Of a stretch of DNA of 64,000 nt, positions 54,885 through 64,000 are shown in pieces (position 1 is the first letter of the stretch; the number at the start of each line of letters is the position of its first letter). Source of the DNA: Nelumbo lutea (Eukaryota; Streptophyta; Magnoliopsida; Proteales; Nelumbonaceae); NCBI GenBank assembly GCA_022828595.1, contig JAKGHH010000001.1, positions 118,556,999 to 118,620,998 on the forward strand, written 5' to 3'. Below the pieces are notes generated by a model. The model was not told the DNA's origin and made no database searches. It was given only the letters and a program-made list of their open reading frames with translations. A program made the translations under genes and the position numbers.

Positions 54885-56273
54885 CTAGAAATTTATGTCC
54901 TCCCCATTACCAACTTGCATAAAAAGGCCTTTCGGTAGAACTTCTTTGCCAGCCATGAGGCTTCTCCACCCCCAAGAACACTTGCTACGAGGTTTGGATT
55001 GTAGGAAAGTATTGTTTCTGCAATATTTTCCAAAGAGCACTTGGTTCAAGAGGGAGTTAAGTTTTGTTAGCACTCTCCAGATCTGTTTTGCAAGGAGAGC
55101 TAGATTGAATGCTTTCGGATCCCTGAACCTCAATCCTCCTTGTTTGGGTTTGCAAAGAAGTTCCCAATTCATCCAGTGAATTTTGTTTTGACTATTTCTC
55201 TCTCTCCACCAGAATTTTCTCATAGTTTTAGTCAACTCATCACACAAAGATTGGGGTAATAAGAAGCATGACATAACATACATAGGAATAGCTGAAATAA
55301 CTGCTTTGATAAGGATTTCCTTACTAGACTTGGACAACAATTGTTCATGCCATCCTTGGGTCTTTTTAATAGCCCTTTCTTTTATGAAAGAGAAAATCTC
55401 TTTTTTTGATCTGCCAATTTCAGCCGGGAGACCAAGATAAATTCCTAGTTTGGTTACTCTTCTAAAGCCTAAAGCTTTGGAGAGCATTCTTTGAACTCTA
55501 GGGTCAACAGTTTTACTAAAATAAACTTCTGACTTGTTCATATTCACCTTTTGACCTGCTGCCAACTCATACTTCCTAAGAATATTAAGAATCTCATCAC
55601 CTTCTTGGATAGAGGCTCGTATAAAAATATAATTGTCGTCTACAAATAAGAGATGAGAGATAGGAGGGCTATATCTACTTATTTTTATCCCTGAGATCTT
55701 TCTATTTTGCTGACACCACTCCAAATTAGAACAGAGAACCTCAACAATTATCAGAAAAAGAAAAGGAGACAAGGGATCTCCCTGCCTAATGCCTCTCGTG
55801 GGGTAAATCACCCTACTGGGTGAGCCATTCACTAGAATTTTGTAGCTCACCGAAGAAACAGATTGATAGACCCAGTTTCTCCACTTCTCTCCAAAGCCCA
55901 TTTTATGCATAGTATCCATCAAAAAGGACCATTCAACCCGATCATAAGCCTTAGCCATATCCAATTTAATTGCCATGAACTTATTCTTGCTTTTTGATGA
56001 TCTCAAATGATTTAAGAGCTCATGTGCAATAAGAATATTGTCTGAGATCTGTCTGCCCGTGATGAAAGCACTTTGGTTTGGCCCTATGATGGAACCCAAC
56101 ACCTTTTTTAGCTTACTTGCTAACACCTTTGCTATAAGCTTATAGGAGGTATTACAAAGGCTAATTGGCCGAAATTGGGAAATGCTACTCAGATGCTTAC
56201 ACCTTGGGATTAAGGTTACGGAAGTATTATTAAGCTCCCGAAGTAGGTACCCCGAAGCAATGAATTCTCTCAC
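54885..56273 (-). pseudogene. Reverse transcriptase of the LINE
   Basis: A 462-codon open stretch, the longest in the window. It has 'TLIPRCKHLSSISQFRPISL' (with the family's K replaced by R), 'GPNQSAFITGRQISDNILIA', 'KLDMAKAYDRVEWSFL', 'TRGIRQGDPLSPFLFLI' and the active site 'LLFVDDNYIF', where most relatives have FADD. The two catalytic Asp are kept. The N-terminal part of RT lies upstream in other frames (56273-56460), so the initial codon is not a true start. Confidence 0.92.
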
Positions 56274-56979
56274 TGCCTTTATGACATTTTCTTTAATGGT
56301 TTACCAATATTTTTGGAAAAAAATAGTTTGGTAAACCATCCAGGGGCTTTTGAGGGGGCCATCTGAAAAAGAGCAGCCTCTATCTCTTCGTTAGTAACAT
56401 CAGCTTCTAACATGGAATTCTAAGCATCATCATTTCTTCTAGTTATTTTGTTCAGCAAGTTTCTCCCTCCTTCAGATCTTTGAGTGGTGTACGAGGAGTC
56501 AAAGAAAGTGGCTATACTCTCACTGAGGTCCTCTTGGTTCTCAAAATCCAGTTCCCATTATTGTCCTGCAGCTTACGGATTTTGTTCACATTTCTTCTAA
56601 TGATGGTAGAAGTATGGAAGAACTTCGTATTCTTATCACCCCAATTAAGCCATTTAACTCTAGCTTTTTGGGCCCATAGCATTTCTTCCCGTTTCAGCTC
56701 TAGATTAATTCTCTTTCAAGCTCCCTTTTTTCCAAACTATTGGGATCACACTGATTCAGTGAATTCATGATTTTCTTTATTTTATCCTGAATATTGCCAA
56801 AACAAGATCTGTTCCACCTCCTTAATTTATTTTTAGAGAGGACACTCTCCGGGCTAGCTTATACCTCTGGGATCCTTGAATATTTTCATCCCACATATCC
56901 TTGACTATCTCATCACATCCAGCGCGAGTAGTCCAAGCTTGCTCAAATCTGAAAGGCTTGGGGCTCTAGGTTCTGTACG

Positions 56980-57651
56980 GACTAGAATCCAAAAGGATGG
57001 GGCAGTGATCCGAATGAATCCTGGGTAGGTGCTTGAGGGTACTATTCTCATACATCATTCTCCATTCATTGTTTCCAAAAGCTTTGTCTAGCCTGATTTC
57101 CACCAAGTGAAACTATAGCCACTAAAACCCAAATCAGTGAGGCCAAAAGAGTTAATCATTTTATTTGGGTCTCTAGTTGTAGAACCTGATACCGGATTAC
57201 CTCCTTTCTTATCTTCCTTGCTGAAAATGCAGTTCCAGTCTCCTATGCACATTATTGGGAGGTCAATTGAACCGAGGGATCTAATAAGATATTCAAAGAA
57301 GACACCCTTGTTTTGTCTTTTTTGTTCTCCATACACACAACTAAGGCTCCAAATCTTGTTGTTTTCATCTTCAATTTGGCATAAAAATCCAAAGTTAGAT
57401 TGATCCAGAACGGTAACATGAACCGAAGCATCCCAACACAAAAACAGGCCTCCAGAGAGCCCAAGGGAATCAACCCCAGTGCTATTCCATTTGTAATCTA
57501 ACCGTAATCTTTTTTTAACTTTATTCCAACAGCATTTAGTTTCCATTGAAAATACAATATTAGGACGGTGATCTTGGAGCAAAAATTTCAGGAATCGAAC
57601 TGCCGAAGGGGCCCCAAACCCTTGATATAAACACCTCATTGACCCACCCAT
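56980..57651 (-). pseudogene. Endonuclease domain of LINE ORF2
   Basis: An AP-endonuclease-type domain that nicks the target. Starts 'MRCLYQGFGAPSAVRFL', with 'VFSMETK' (catalytic Glu), 'PIMCIGDWNCIF' (Asp and Asn) and 'GYSFTW'. The frame is broken at 57088. The final 'RIHSDHCPIL' with the catalytic Asp-His is readable near 57030-56995. Confidence 0.85.
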
Positions 57652-58010
57652 GGCTGTTCAGGGACAACCACCAGAACCCCAGCTTGGATAAAAGCGAGAT
57701 ATCCAGTTTCATGCTTTACCACCACAATCGACTTCTTTCAACATCCTAACAATTTTAATCTTTTTGTTTATGCTCTTTCTCCCAAAGCCTCTCATCACCT
57801 CTTCCATTTTTTGTTTATAGGTTCTGTAGCCTTGACCCTTCTGCCTAGCCTTATGGAATTTCGTCTATTTGCGCATTTTCTTATTTGAACCCATTATCCA
57901 TCTTGGCCATTCGTTACATATGTAATATGCCAAATAAAAGTAAAATTCACTATACAAAATATGAGACATTTCAAGCCAGTTATAGGGTAGCCATACCTGT
58001 CTCGGGCTTT

Positions 58011-59743
58011 TCACATTAGTAGTCGGGTTTGGCAAGGTCCGAAGAGTTGGAATCCGAGAAATCGATCTGTCTTTTGCTTCTTTTGTTGGCACCTTCCGGA
58101 TCCTCTTCCATATCGGAAAACCACAAATAAAACTCTTTTAACAAGTAACTTTGTGTTGCTAATGCTTCCCTTCTGTATGTTTCCTTCCTTACGTGTCTTA
58201 GCGAACATGTCAACCCTCTCGATGTTGTCATTCAACTTCAACGGTGAAGAGATCTCAACTTTATTCACTGACCCCATTTCGGTAAAGACTATATTGTCAA
58301 GATCTTTTCTCTCTCCGTTCGAAACTCTAGCCTCCGTAGTTCTATCTTTTGAGAGTCGAGAAGTTTCTGCTTTCTGGTGACATCCCGCTGTACGAGGTTC
58401 CTTGGGGGAAAAGTCTTTACCTAAAAAGGGGAAGTCTTGAGGGTTTTCATTAATCCATCCTCTTACGGCTGAGTCAATTGAGAAAAGGGGGTCCTGCACT
58501 TCCCCTACCCTCTTAGTTGTAGAGTTAGCTACATCATTTCGGTAGTTGTAATGCATTTGCATTGGGCTCTGTGTAACCGTGCCTGCATCGTCTCCAGTTC
58601 CGTTCATCGCCGATGAAGACCCCTTCTTAGTGATCATCTCAATTTCTGCCCTTTTTTTGCTCGACTTGTAAGGGCTAATGTCCATTGGCGTTGGAAGGAT
58701 TTGGGCATTGCATCTGTGAGGAGATTATCCATTCCATGATTTGGCTTCTATCCCTTTTGATCCAAGAGCTTCACTATTGCTCGATCCACTCCAATCACGT
58801 CCATCTCGATTTGAGGTCATCACAACAATACTAGATGGGAGTATTTTGGTTCAGCGAGGGACTCTGGGACGCCAATAGCCAAGGACCGTATGAGCATGGA
58901 CCCGGACCCATGGTTTTTTTCGCCAGCAACTCTCTCCTTTTAGCTCGTAATTTCTTCTGAAGGTCAAACTTAGTATAGCTTCTGGTTTCCTCATGACCTA
59001 GAACTCCACAAAATTAGCAGAAGGTAGCCAATCTCTCATATTGGAAATTAAACCAAGCTTTCTCACCATTTGCATTCACTCCCACCACACCAGTAGGCAA
59101 TGACTTGGTGATGTCAATCTCAACCTGAACACGTAGGAATCTCTCCCAAAGACCCATTTCATTGATATTTCTAGTATCTACCCTAACTGGATTTCCAACT
59201 ATGCTCATTAACTGCATGCCCTTTGCAATCGTCGTACAATCAACTGGAAGATCCACTATTCAAATCCAAAAGGTATTGACTGAGGAATCAATCATACTGA
59301 CTGGAATACCTGGCATCCGTTATTTGAGAATTTACGGTTAGCTTTTAATGGACCAAGGTTTTTCGTCCCACACAATGTTTCTATCCATCTCGTGGTTGAA
59401 TCTGAATAACAGGATGTCGTTGTGCATCTCCAGGATTTTGAATCCACTTCTAACCATATTCCAGGAGTTTGTGATTGCTTCCTTAACACCATCAAGGTTT
59501 AGGAGCTTATCACAAATCAGTTTGCCTAATAGGCAGAAATTACTTTCTTGATCCGCTAAAATACCTTCATTGAAAGGCACTTCAAGAGTTTGGATGGATA
59601 GTGTTTTTGCAAGCAACTCTTCTAGGCATTCAAGATTCTCAAAGCTTCCGTTTCCCTCATTCGAAGTCGGAAGAGGTTCCTCTTGTTCGATTCAAAGGGA
59701 AAGGGATCAACGAAAACCGTGGGGGGGAGAGGTGCGAAACTCA
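58011..59743 (-). pseudogene. ORF1 of the LINE (DUF4283 and zinc knuckle)
   Basis: Starts 'MSFAPLPPTVFVDPFPFE' (ATG at about 59743), shifts frame near 59650, and reads 'GKLICDKLLNLDGVKEAITN' and 'ILLFRFNHEMDRNIVWDEKP', which is the DUF4283 region of plant LINE ORF1. 'VEIDITKSLPTGVVGVNANG' and 'WFNFQYERLATFC' lead to a CCHC-like 'CGVLGHEE' (after a stop at 59014). The rest to 58011 is hydrophilic. ORF1 proteins bind RNA. Confidence 0.78.
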
Positions 59744-59764
59744 TAGGGAGCAGTAGAGATAGAC

Positions 59765-60070
59765 ACAGAATGTTGAAACTCACAGAGAGCATGGGAAACT
59801 CACAAGGAGCAGAGGAATAGTCTAGTTTAGGTTAAGTGCCATACGCCTATACCACTTCGTATTGTAAATCTAATTTGTAACATTGTTTAATAGGCTTAAG
59901 CCTTGAGGTGTGATGAATACAACTTGAGGTGAGGTCCATAGATTTTTCTCAAGGCTTAAGCCTTTCCCAAAATGAGGCCTCATAAAAAGGCATAAGCCTC
60001 AAGTATGAATGGTTATTTAGTGAATACCAACTCAAAAATATATATTTTTCATAAAAAAATAGCTCTATAT
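59765..60070. other. Spacer with repeated 'ggcttaagcctt' words
   Basis: 'cttaagccttgaggtgtgatgaa' (59890) and 'caaggcttaagcctttcccaaaatgaggcctcataaaaaggc' (59953) form inverted and direct repeats of a family also seen at 62850-63610. No gene. Confidence 0.45.
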
Positions 60071-60078
60071 GAGACAAA

Positions 60079-61246
60079 TAGCGATGACAATTGGGTGGGT
60101 TGGGTTGGGTTTGGTTTGGGTTGAGCTTCAACCCAATCCATCGAACCCGCCAATCCATTAATAACCCAGTTATATAAAATTAAATGGATTGGGTTCAACC
60201 CAAACCCGCTTTAACCCAATCCAACCCGCCCAAATCCATTAATTTTATATTTATGGACTAAAAACAAACTCTCTTAACAAATAAGTTGGTCTTACCTTGG
60301 TAATTGTATTTACTCTTTACACAAGTGGTGAAGGTTCAAATCACATTACATGCATGTTATTTTTACACAAGCGGATAAGTCATTTGATTATGTTCGGATT
60401 TCGGGTTTGACCTAACCACTTAGATTCAAACCGGTCTAACCAATTTGAACTATCTAATTGGATTATCTTTGAGCTAATCACATCAAGGGTGGTTGAATCG
60501 TTTAGATCTGTTGAACCAGACCAGTTCAATCAATGGTAAATTGACTTGAACCGAACCATATCAGGTTTGTACATAGGTTTGGGACCGAACCAACTGACCC
60601 GAAGTGGGTCAGTGTAAGTAAATTGGGTCGGTCTAGATTCAAGTCGGGTTGTGTGGATTTTGGTCGACCAGATGGTCTAGATCGAGCAAAGCACGTAGAC
60701 ACCGAACCATCCCGCCCGAACTGTTTCGAATTCGGGTCGACCTGGATCAACTTGTATTGGGTCGGGTCGAGCTATATGAATGCTAGTTGGACCGGACAAC
60801 TGGGCAAAGCAAGCGGTACCAAGCCATTTCGCCCAAGGCTATTTTGGATTCGAGTCAACCTAGATAGGTATATGTTGGATCGGGCCAGACCGCATTGCAC
60901 TGGTCCGGACTTGGGTCAAATTGATTTCGATTTATGTTAGGTGAAGTGTGTTGATTCAAGACAAAACTAAATTTAATCAATAATTAATAAAAAAATAATA
61001 CATTAATTATAAATTATTTAATTCAAATGAAAATTAAAAAAAGGCTAAGGAATTAATACTTATGTTTGAAATGGTTAACCCAATGGTTATCCACAACCCA
61101 ACCCAACCCAACCCATCCCATTTAAATGGACGGGTTGAGTGATGGGTTGATCACACAACCCGCCAAGTAAATGAACAGATTGGGTGGGTTAGATACTGAG
61201 TGGATTGGGTGGGTTCAATGGGTTCGGTGAAAAATTGCCACCCCTA
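60079..61246. mobile_element. hAT-type non-autonomous element with exact 8-bp duplication
   Basis: The left end 'tagcgatgacaatt' pairs with the right end 'aattgccacccctA' (reverse complement 'taggggtggcaatt'). gagacaaa is repeated exactly at 60071-60078 and 61247-61254. The interior is dominated by 'gggttgggttggg' at the left and 'aacccaacccaaccc' near the right end, so the element is largely palindromic. Its centre carries 'ggaccgaaccaactgacccg'-type degenerate repeats. No transposase. Confidence 0.85.
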
Positions 61247-61302
61247 GAGACAAATAAAAAAAAATGAAAAAACCAATAAAATCAAGTTTTATTAGTTTCT
61301 CT

Positions 61303-61465
61303 TAATATAAGAATAGAACAAGAGAATTCAATGCAAAAAGGGCCAATCAAATTCTTTCTTAATATAACAGAACAAGAGAATTCAATGCAAAAAGGGCCAA
61401 TCAAATTCTTTCTTAATATAACAGAACAAGAGAATTCAATGCAAAAAGGGCCAATCGAATTCTTA
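61303..61465. repeat. 54-bp tandem repeat, three copies
   Basis: 'gaattcaatgcaaaaagggcc' starts at 61324, 61378 and 61432, exactly 54 bp apart, and the copies are nearly identical. 54 bp is 18 codons, so the - strand frame (61485-61282) stays open. It is not thought to be coding. Confidence 0.9.
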
Positions 61466-62390
61466 GTTCCACTTGTGTAAATCAAGTGGGATTTTTTTCT
61501 TAATATTCTAAATCCAACATCAAATTTTGTTATTTTTCTAATGGATTTATTTTATTTTTATTGATTTTCTGTATAGATAAAATCAACTAAATAGTTTATT
61601 TTGTTATGATCTATTAGATGACCATAAATCAAATTCTTCATGTGTTTCTTTTTACTCTAAATTAGTTGTTTGAATAATTTGAAAACTTTGCATTTTTGTA
61701 AAATATCTATAATTGTTGTAGTTATTATTTTGTTTAATGCTTAAAAGCTAAAGTTTATCACTTACAAGCTTCTGTGTACCTTCTACCTTTCTAACTTGAT
61801 AAATTATGTTATTTTATCATTTATTAACTTAAATTAAATTTTTTATTTTTTTCTTTTTCTGCTTATCAATCAATTCGGCTTTCAGCTTCAGAGTTGAGAG
61901 TCAGTAACTGTAGTTACAGGAGATTCGAAACAAAAGGGAGTTCGAATGAAAAAAAAATACAAATAAACAAATGATATAAAAATAAAGACATCCCCATCCC
62001 GTCTTTACCAAAAATGGAAGTGGGGGAAGAGCATATTCCTGGTTTCTTTGTGCAGGAATATGCTCTCTCCCCCATTAACGACATCAAGTATCTAATATTA
62101 AACAACAGCACAAGAAAGACATTTACAGCATAGTGAAGCATTTATCCAGAGATTATTATTATTATTACATTTCAGATCTGCGTCAACAGATGTTGTGCAA
62201 CTATAGACTCATCTCCACATTAAAAAACCCTGGAGACAAAAAGAGACACTGCTATACACATTCCCAAGCAGCAAAACAGAAGCACCGAAATCACCACCCA
62301 CGACCAAGACTTAAAAATACGTACAGTGCGAGGGAAGGGGCCTGGTACCTGGTAGTGCAGAAAAGGAGCCTCCGGCGTTTAAGAAAAGTC
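61466..62390. other. AT-rich spacer downstream of the kinase gene
   Basis: Contains a partly palindromic stretch, 'gaagagcatattcctgg' / 'caggaatatgctctctcc' (62026-62072), able to form a hairpin. No gene. The 3' UTR of the kinase gene probably extends into its right end. Confidence 0.45.
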
Positions 62391-62396
62391 TTTATT
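62391..62396 (-). terminator. Poly-A signal of the kinase gene
   Basis: On the - strand AATAAA lies 128 bases after the stop codon, a plausible polyadenylation signal. Plant signals are loose, so other sites are possible. Confidence 0.45.
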
Positions 62397-62523
62397 GATT
62401 CAACTTCCGAAACCAATTCGCTAAAACAAATAAATAAATAACAAGTTCAAACTTCAACGTGGCAGCTCTCCGCCTATCCGCACGAAGCTACGAAGTGAAG
62501 CTCTTCATGGGGTCTCCCCTACC

Positions 62524-63970
62524 TCATTGAGGCCCATCTGCACCCACTGCAGCGGGGATTTTCAGTAACTTTTTCAGTGAATCAACGATACTTCCAAACG
62601 GCGGGCGCTGCTTGGGATCACTGTCAAAGGAAAAAGAACTATCAACATGTATATTTACCATTACAGAATGTGAAAAGAGTTGTAATACGTTCATGCTCTT
62701 GTTTGCCTCTCGATTTTTAACATACTTCAGGGTAAAAACTAGAAAAGACGGGTGGGCAATGGAGCCTTTGTTTTCTCAAGCAATCCAAGTCATATTATCT
62801 GTAAGTCGAAAGTGAAAGATGACTTCCTTCAATACCCTATGCAACTAAACAGTGTTTTAAAAGGCGGAGTGGTGTACGCCTAGAGGCAAACGAGGTAGGG
62901 GAGCCCACTAACCGAACCGTGGATTTTTTTTTTTTAACCGAACCGGTACTACCGGTTTTCGGAAAACCGGTAACCGAAACCGAACTAAAACGAATCGGTT
63001 AACCAGTTGATCAGTTTCGTTTTTCAGTTTTTTATTTTTACAATATATATTATAAAAATATAAAAATATATATAATATTATATTTTAAATGATAAATAAT
63101 ATATCACATATTATAAATATATATTTATATATAATGCATATTTATTAATTTATAATATATAAAAATATTAAATATATATAATATGCATAAATATATATAA
63201 AATATATAGAAATATATGTATACCAGTCGGTTCGGTTAACCGCTGGTTTTCTATATTGGTTAACCGAAAACAAACCGATACCTTTGGTTTTTTTAAAACA
63301 CTGAACTGACCGGTTCAATTAACTGATTTTTTGGTTTAATTTCAGTCGGTTTGGTTTTTCGGTTTTATTTTCTCACCCCTAAAGCGAAAGTGCCCCCAAA
63401 ATGCCCTGAGGCGTTGATGTGGTATATACCTCATGCACCTCACACGCCTTACATAAAAAAGAGAAAATAAAAATGAAAGAAACAAGAAAAAGGAAAAGGA
63501 AAAGAAAAAAAAAAAAAAAAAAAGGAGGCATTTGGTAGGCTTATGCCTCTTCCGTTCTGAAATACACCTCACGCCTCCAGGTAGAACAGCTCTGAGTTTT
63601 AAAACATTGGTGATCAAATTGCTGCAGGCCTATAATCTGTAAGTCATTCAAGTGAAAAATGAGTTCCTTCAATACCATATAGGCCCATTCAACCTATGTA
63701 TTGGTGACCAAATTGCAGATCAGTCTGCCACAAATTTGGGGTTAAGACATGAATGCTTGTTTGGACTTCTTTTGCTATGTTTATAGAGTGCCTAGAGTTC
63801 TATCATGTTGACTGGAAACCATATTATTAATGACAATAAAACAATATTATCTACTTAACGTAATTTGGCACTTACTCTGCCCAGCAGGACTCCATCAGGG
63901 ATGCCAACATAGGAAACGTACTCTGAGGGATAGCAAGCCTTCTGTTCTGGAAAGCAACAGCACCAACCAC
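62524..63970 (-). CDS. Raf-like Ser/Thr protein kinase, last two exons (5' part outside window)
   Basis: Exons on the - strand: 63970-63876 and 62620-62524. The first follows 'tttcag' and reads 'VVGAVAFQNRRLAIPQ', then 'TFPMLASLMESCWA'. The GA at its end joins T of the last exon to give Asp, and the last exon reads 'DPKQRPPFGSIVDSLKKLLK' and ends 'GADGPQ' and TGA. This is the C-terminal end of a kinase domain: the CW motif and the invariant Arg in 'DPKQRP' of subdomain XI. The phrase 'VVGAVAFQNRRL' is characteristic of plant Raf-like MAPKKK kinases. The 1255-bp intron holds nested insertions but its splice sites are intact, so the gene looks functional here. The member cannot be named from 63 residues. 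Continues beyond 64000. Confidence 0.88.
62896..63381. mobile_element. Inner hAT-like element in the kinase intron
   Basis: Starts 'taggggagcccactaaccgaacc' and ends 'aaccg…ttttctcacccctA', reverse complement 'taggggtgagaaaa'. The flanking 8-mers aaacgagg and aagcgaaa match at five positions, so any target duplication has decayed. The centre is AT-rich with many 'atatat' runs, and the flanking parts repeat 'ggttaaccgg' words. Confidence 0.55.
63499..63523. repeat. Poly-A run in the kinase intron
   Basis: An uninterrupted run of about 20 A after an A/G-rich stretch beginning near 63455. Confidence 0.85.
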
Positions 63971-64000
63971 CTGAAACTTTGATGTGTAAGTCCTGGAGAA

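Larger units (their letters stand above)
53511..59760 (-). mobile_element. L1-type LINE retrotransposon, nearly full length, decayed
   Basis: On the - strand the order is ORF1 (59743 to 58011), then ORF2 with endonuclease (57651 to about 57000), RT (56273 to 54885), a zinc-binding tail and RNase H (54135 to 53698), and a 3' end marked by a T run on the + strand at 53511-53530, i.e. the poly-A tail. Both ORFs are broken by stops and frameshifts. No certain target duplication was found. RNase H at the end of ORF2 is a feature of one major group of plant L1-type elements. Confidence 0.88.
62851..63612. mobile_element. Outer inverted-repeat element in the kinase intron
   Basis: 'cagtgttttaaaaggcgga' on the left pairs with 'gagttttaaaacattgg' on the right. 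Between them lie 'gtacgcctag' and 'cctcacgcct' words related to the 59765-60070 spacer. It is split by the element at 62896-63381. Confidence 0.5.
62785..63715 (-). repeat. Duplicated intron segment flanking the insertions
   Basis: 'tctgtaagtcgaaagtgaaagatgacttccttcaatacc' (about 62798) recurs as 'tctgtaagtcattcaagtgaaaaatgagttccttcaatacc' (about 63637). 'attggtgatcaaattgc' (63607) recurs as 'attggtgaccaaattgc' (63700). The intron thus carries local duplications on both sides of the transposons. Confidence 0.6.

Noticed and set aside
60526..60940. Open frames on both strands inside the hAT-type element
   Set aside because: They follow degenerate 'gggtcgg' repeats and show no transposase motif.
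60085..61200. 'gggttgggttggg' stretches considered as interstitial telomeric repeat
   Set aside because: The plant telomere unit is tttaggg; these words are part of the inverted-repeat element with an 8-bp duplication.
63342..63617. 91-codon - strand frame with a poly-Phe run
   Set aside because: Comes from the poly-A run and transposon DNA inside the kinase intron.

Overview
This is plant nuclear DNA. The evidence is GT-AG introns, an AINTEGUMENTA-like AP2 gene with the family's nine-exon layout, Ty3/gypsy and LINE retrotransposons of plant types, and many small plant-style inverted-repeat transposons. Nothing in the window fixes the species; an angiosperm is the safest call. Most of the 64 kb is transposon-derived. 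I support only two apparently intact host genes, one of them cut by the window edge, plus two broken ones.

Layout. 1-1134: AT-rich non-coding DNA. 1140-4554: a complete LTR element without protein-coding capacity, with a 5-bp target duplication and an internal 84-bp tandem repeat. 4946-5124 and 5860-6156: two small inverted-repeat elements. 6427-17561: a full-length, decayed Ty3/gypsy element of the Tat type (gag, protease, RT, RNase H, second archaeal-type RNase H, integrase), with a tandem-repeat block and a long antisense reading frame between integrase and 3' LTR. Both LTRs and the 5-bp target duplication are recognisable. 17970-24837: nested DNA transposons, including a candidate Mutator-like element and a second, less certain one that would carry a 2-oxoglutarate dioxygenase gene fragment. 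25024-32190: the exons of a Rab geranylgeranyltransferase alpha-subunit gene, broken by several frameshifts and stops. 33951-34866: another inverted-repeat element.

36633-41730 is the main intact gene: a nine-exon AINTEGUMENTA-LIKE 6/PLETHORA3-type transcription factor on the + strand (537 codons), with a 9-nt microexon, a plausible TATA/G-box promoter and short upstream ORFs in a CT-rich leader. 43864-45262 holds inverted-repeat DNA with a 14-bp minisatellite. 45290-45682 is a 5'-truncated LINE tail. 46578-52092 is a second, more compact Ty3/gypsy element, again with both LTRs and a target duplication. 53511-59760 is a long, decayed L1-type LINE on the - strand. 60079-61246 is a hAT-type non-autonomous element with a perfect 8-bp target duplication. 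The right edge (62391-64000) carries the last two exons of a Raf-like protein kinase on the - strand, whose last intron is packed with nested insertions.

There is no operon or pathway logic linking the host genes. The coherent story is transposon biology: two related Tat-lineage elements (one autonomous in origin, one without genes) sharing a 3' repeat motif, gene fragments apparently carried inside a DNA transposon, and repeated insertion of transposons into introns and into simple repeats.
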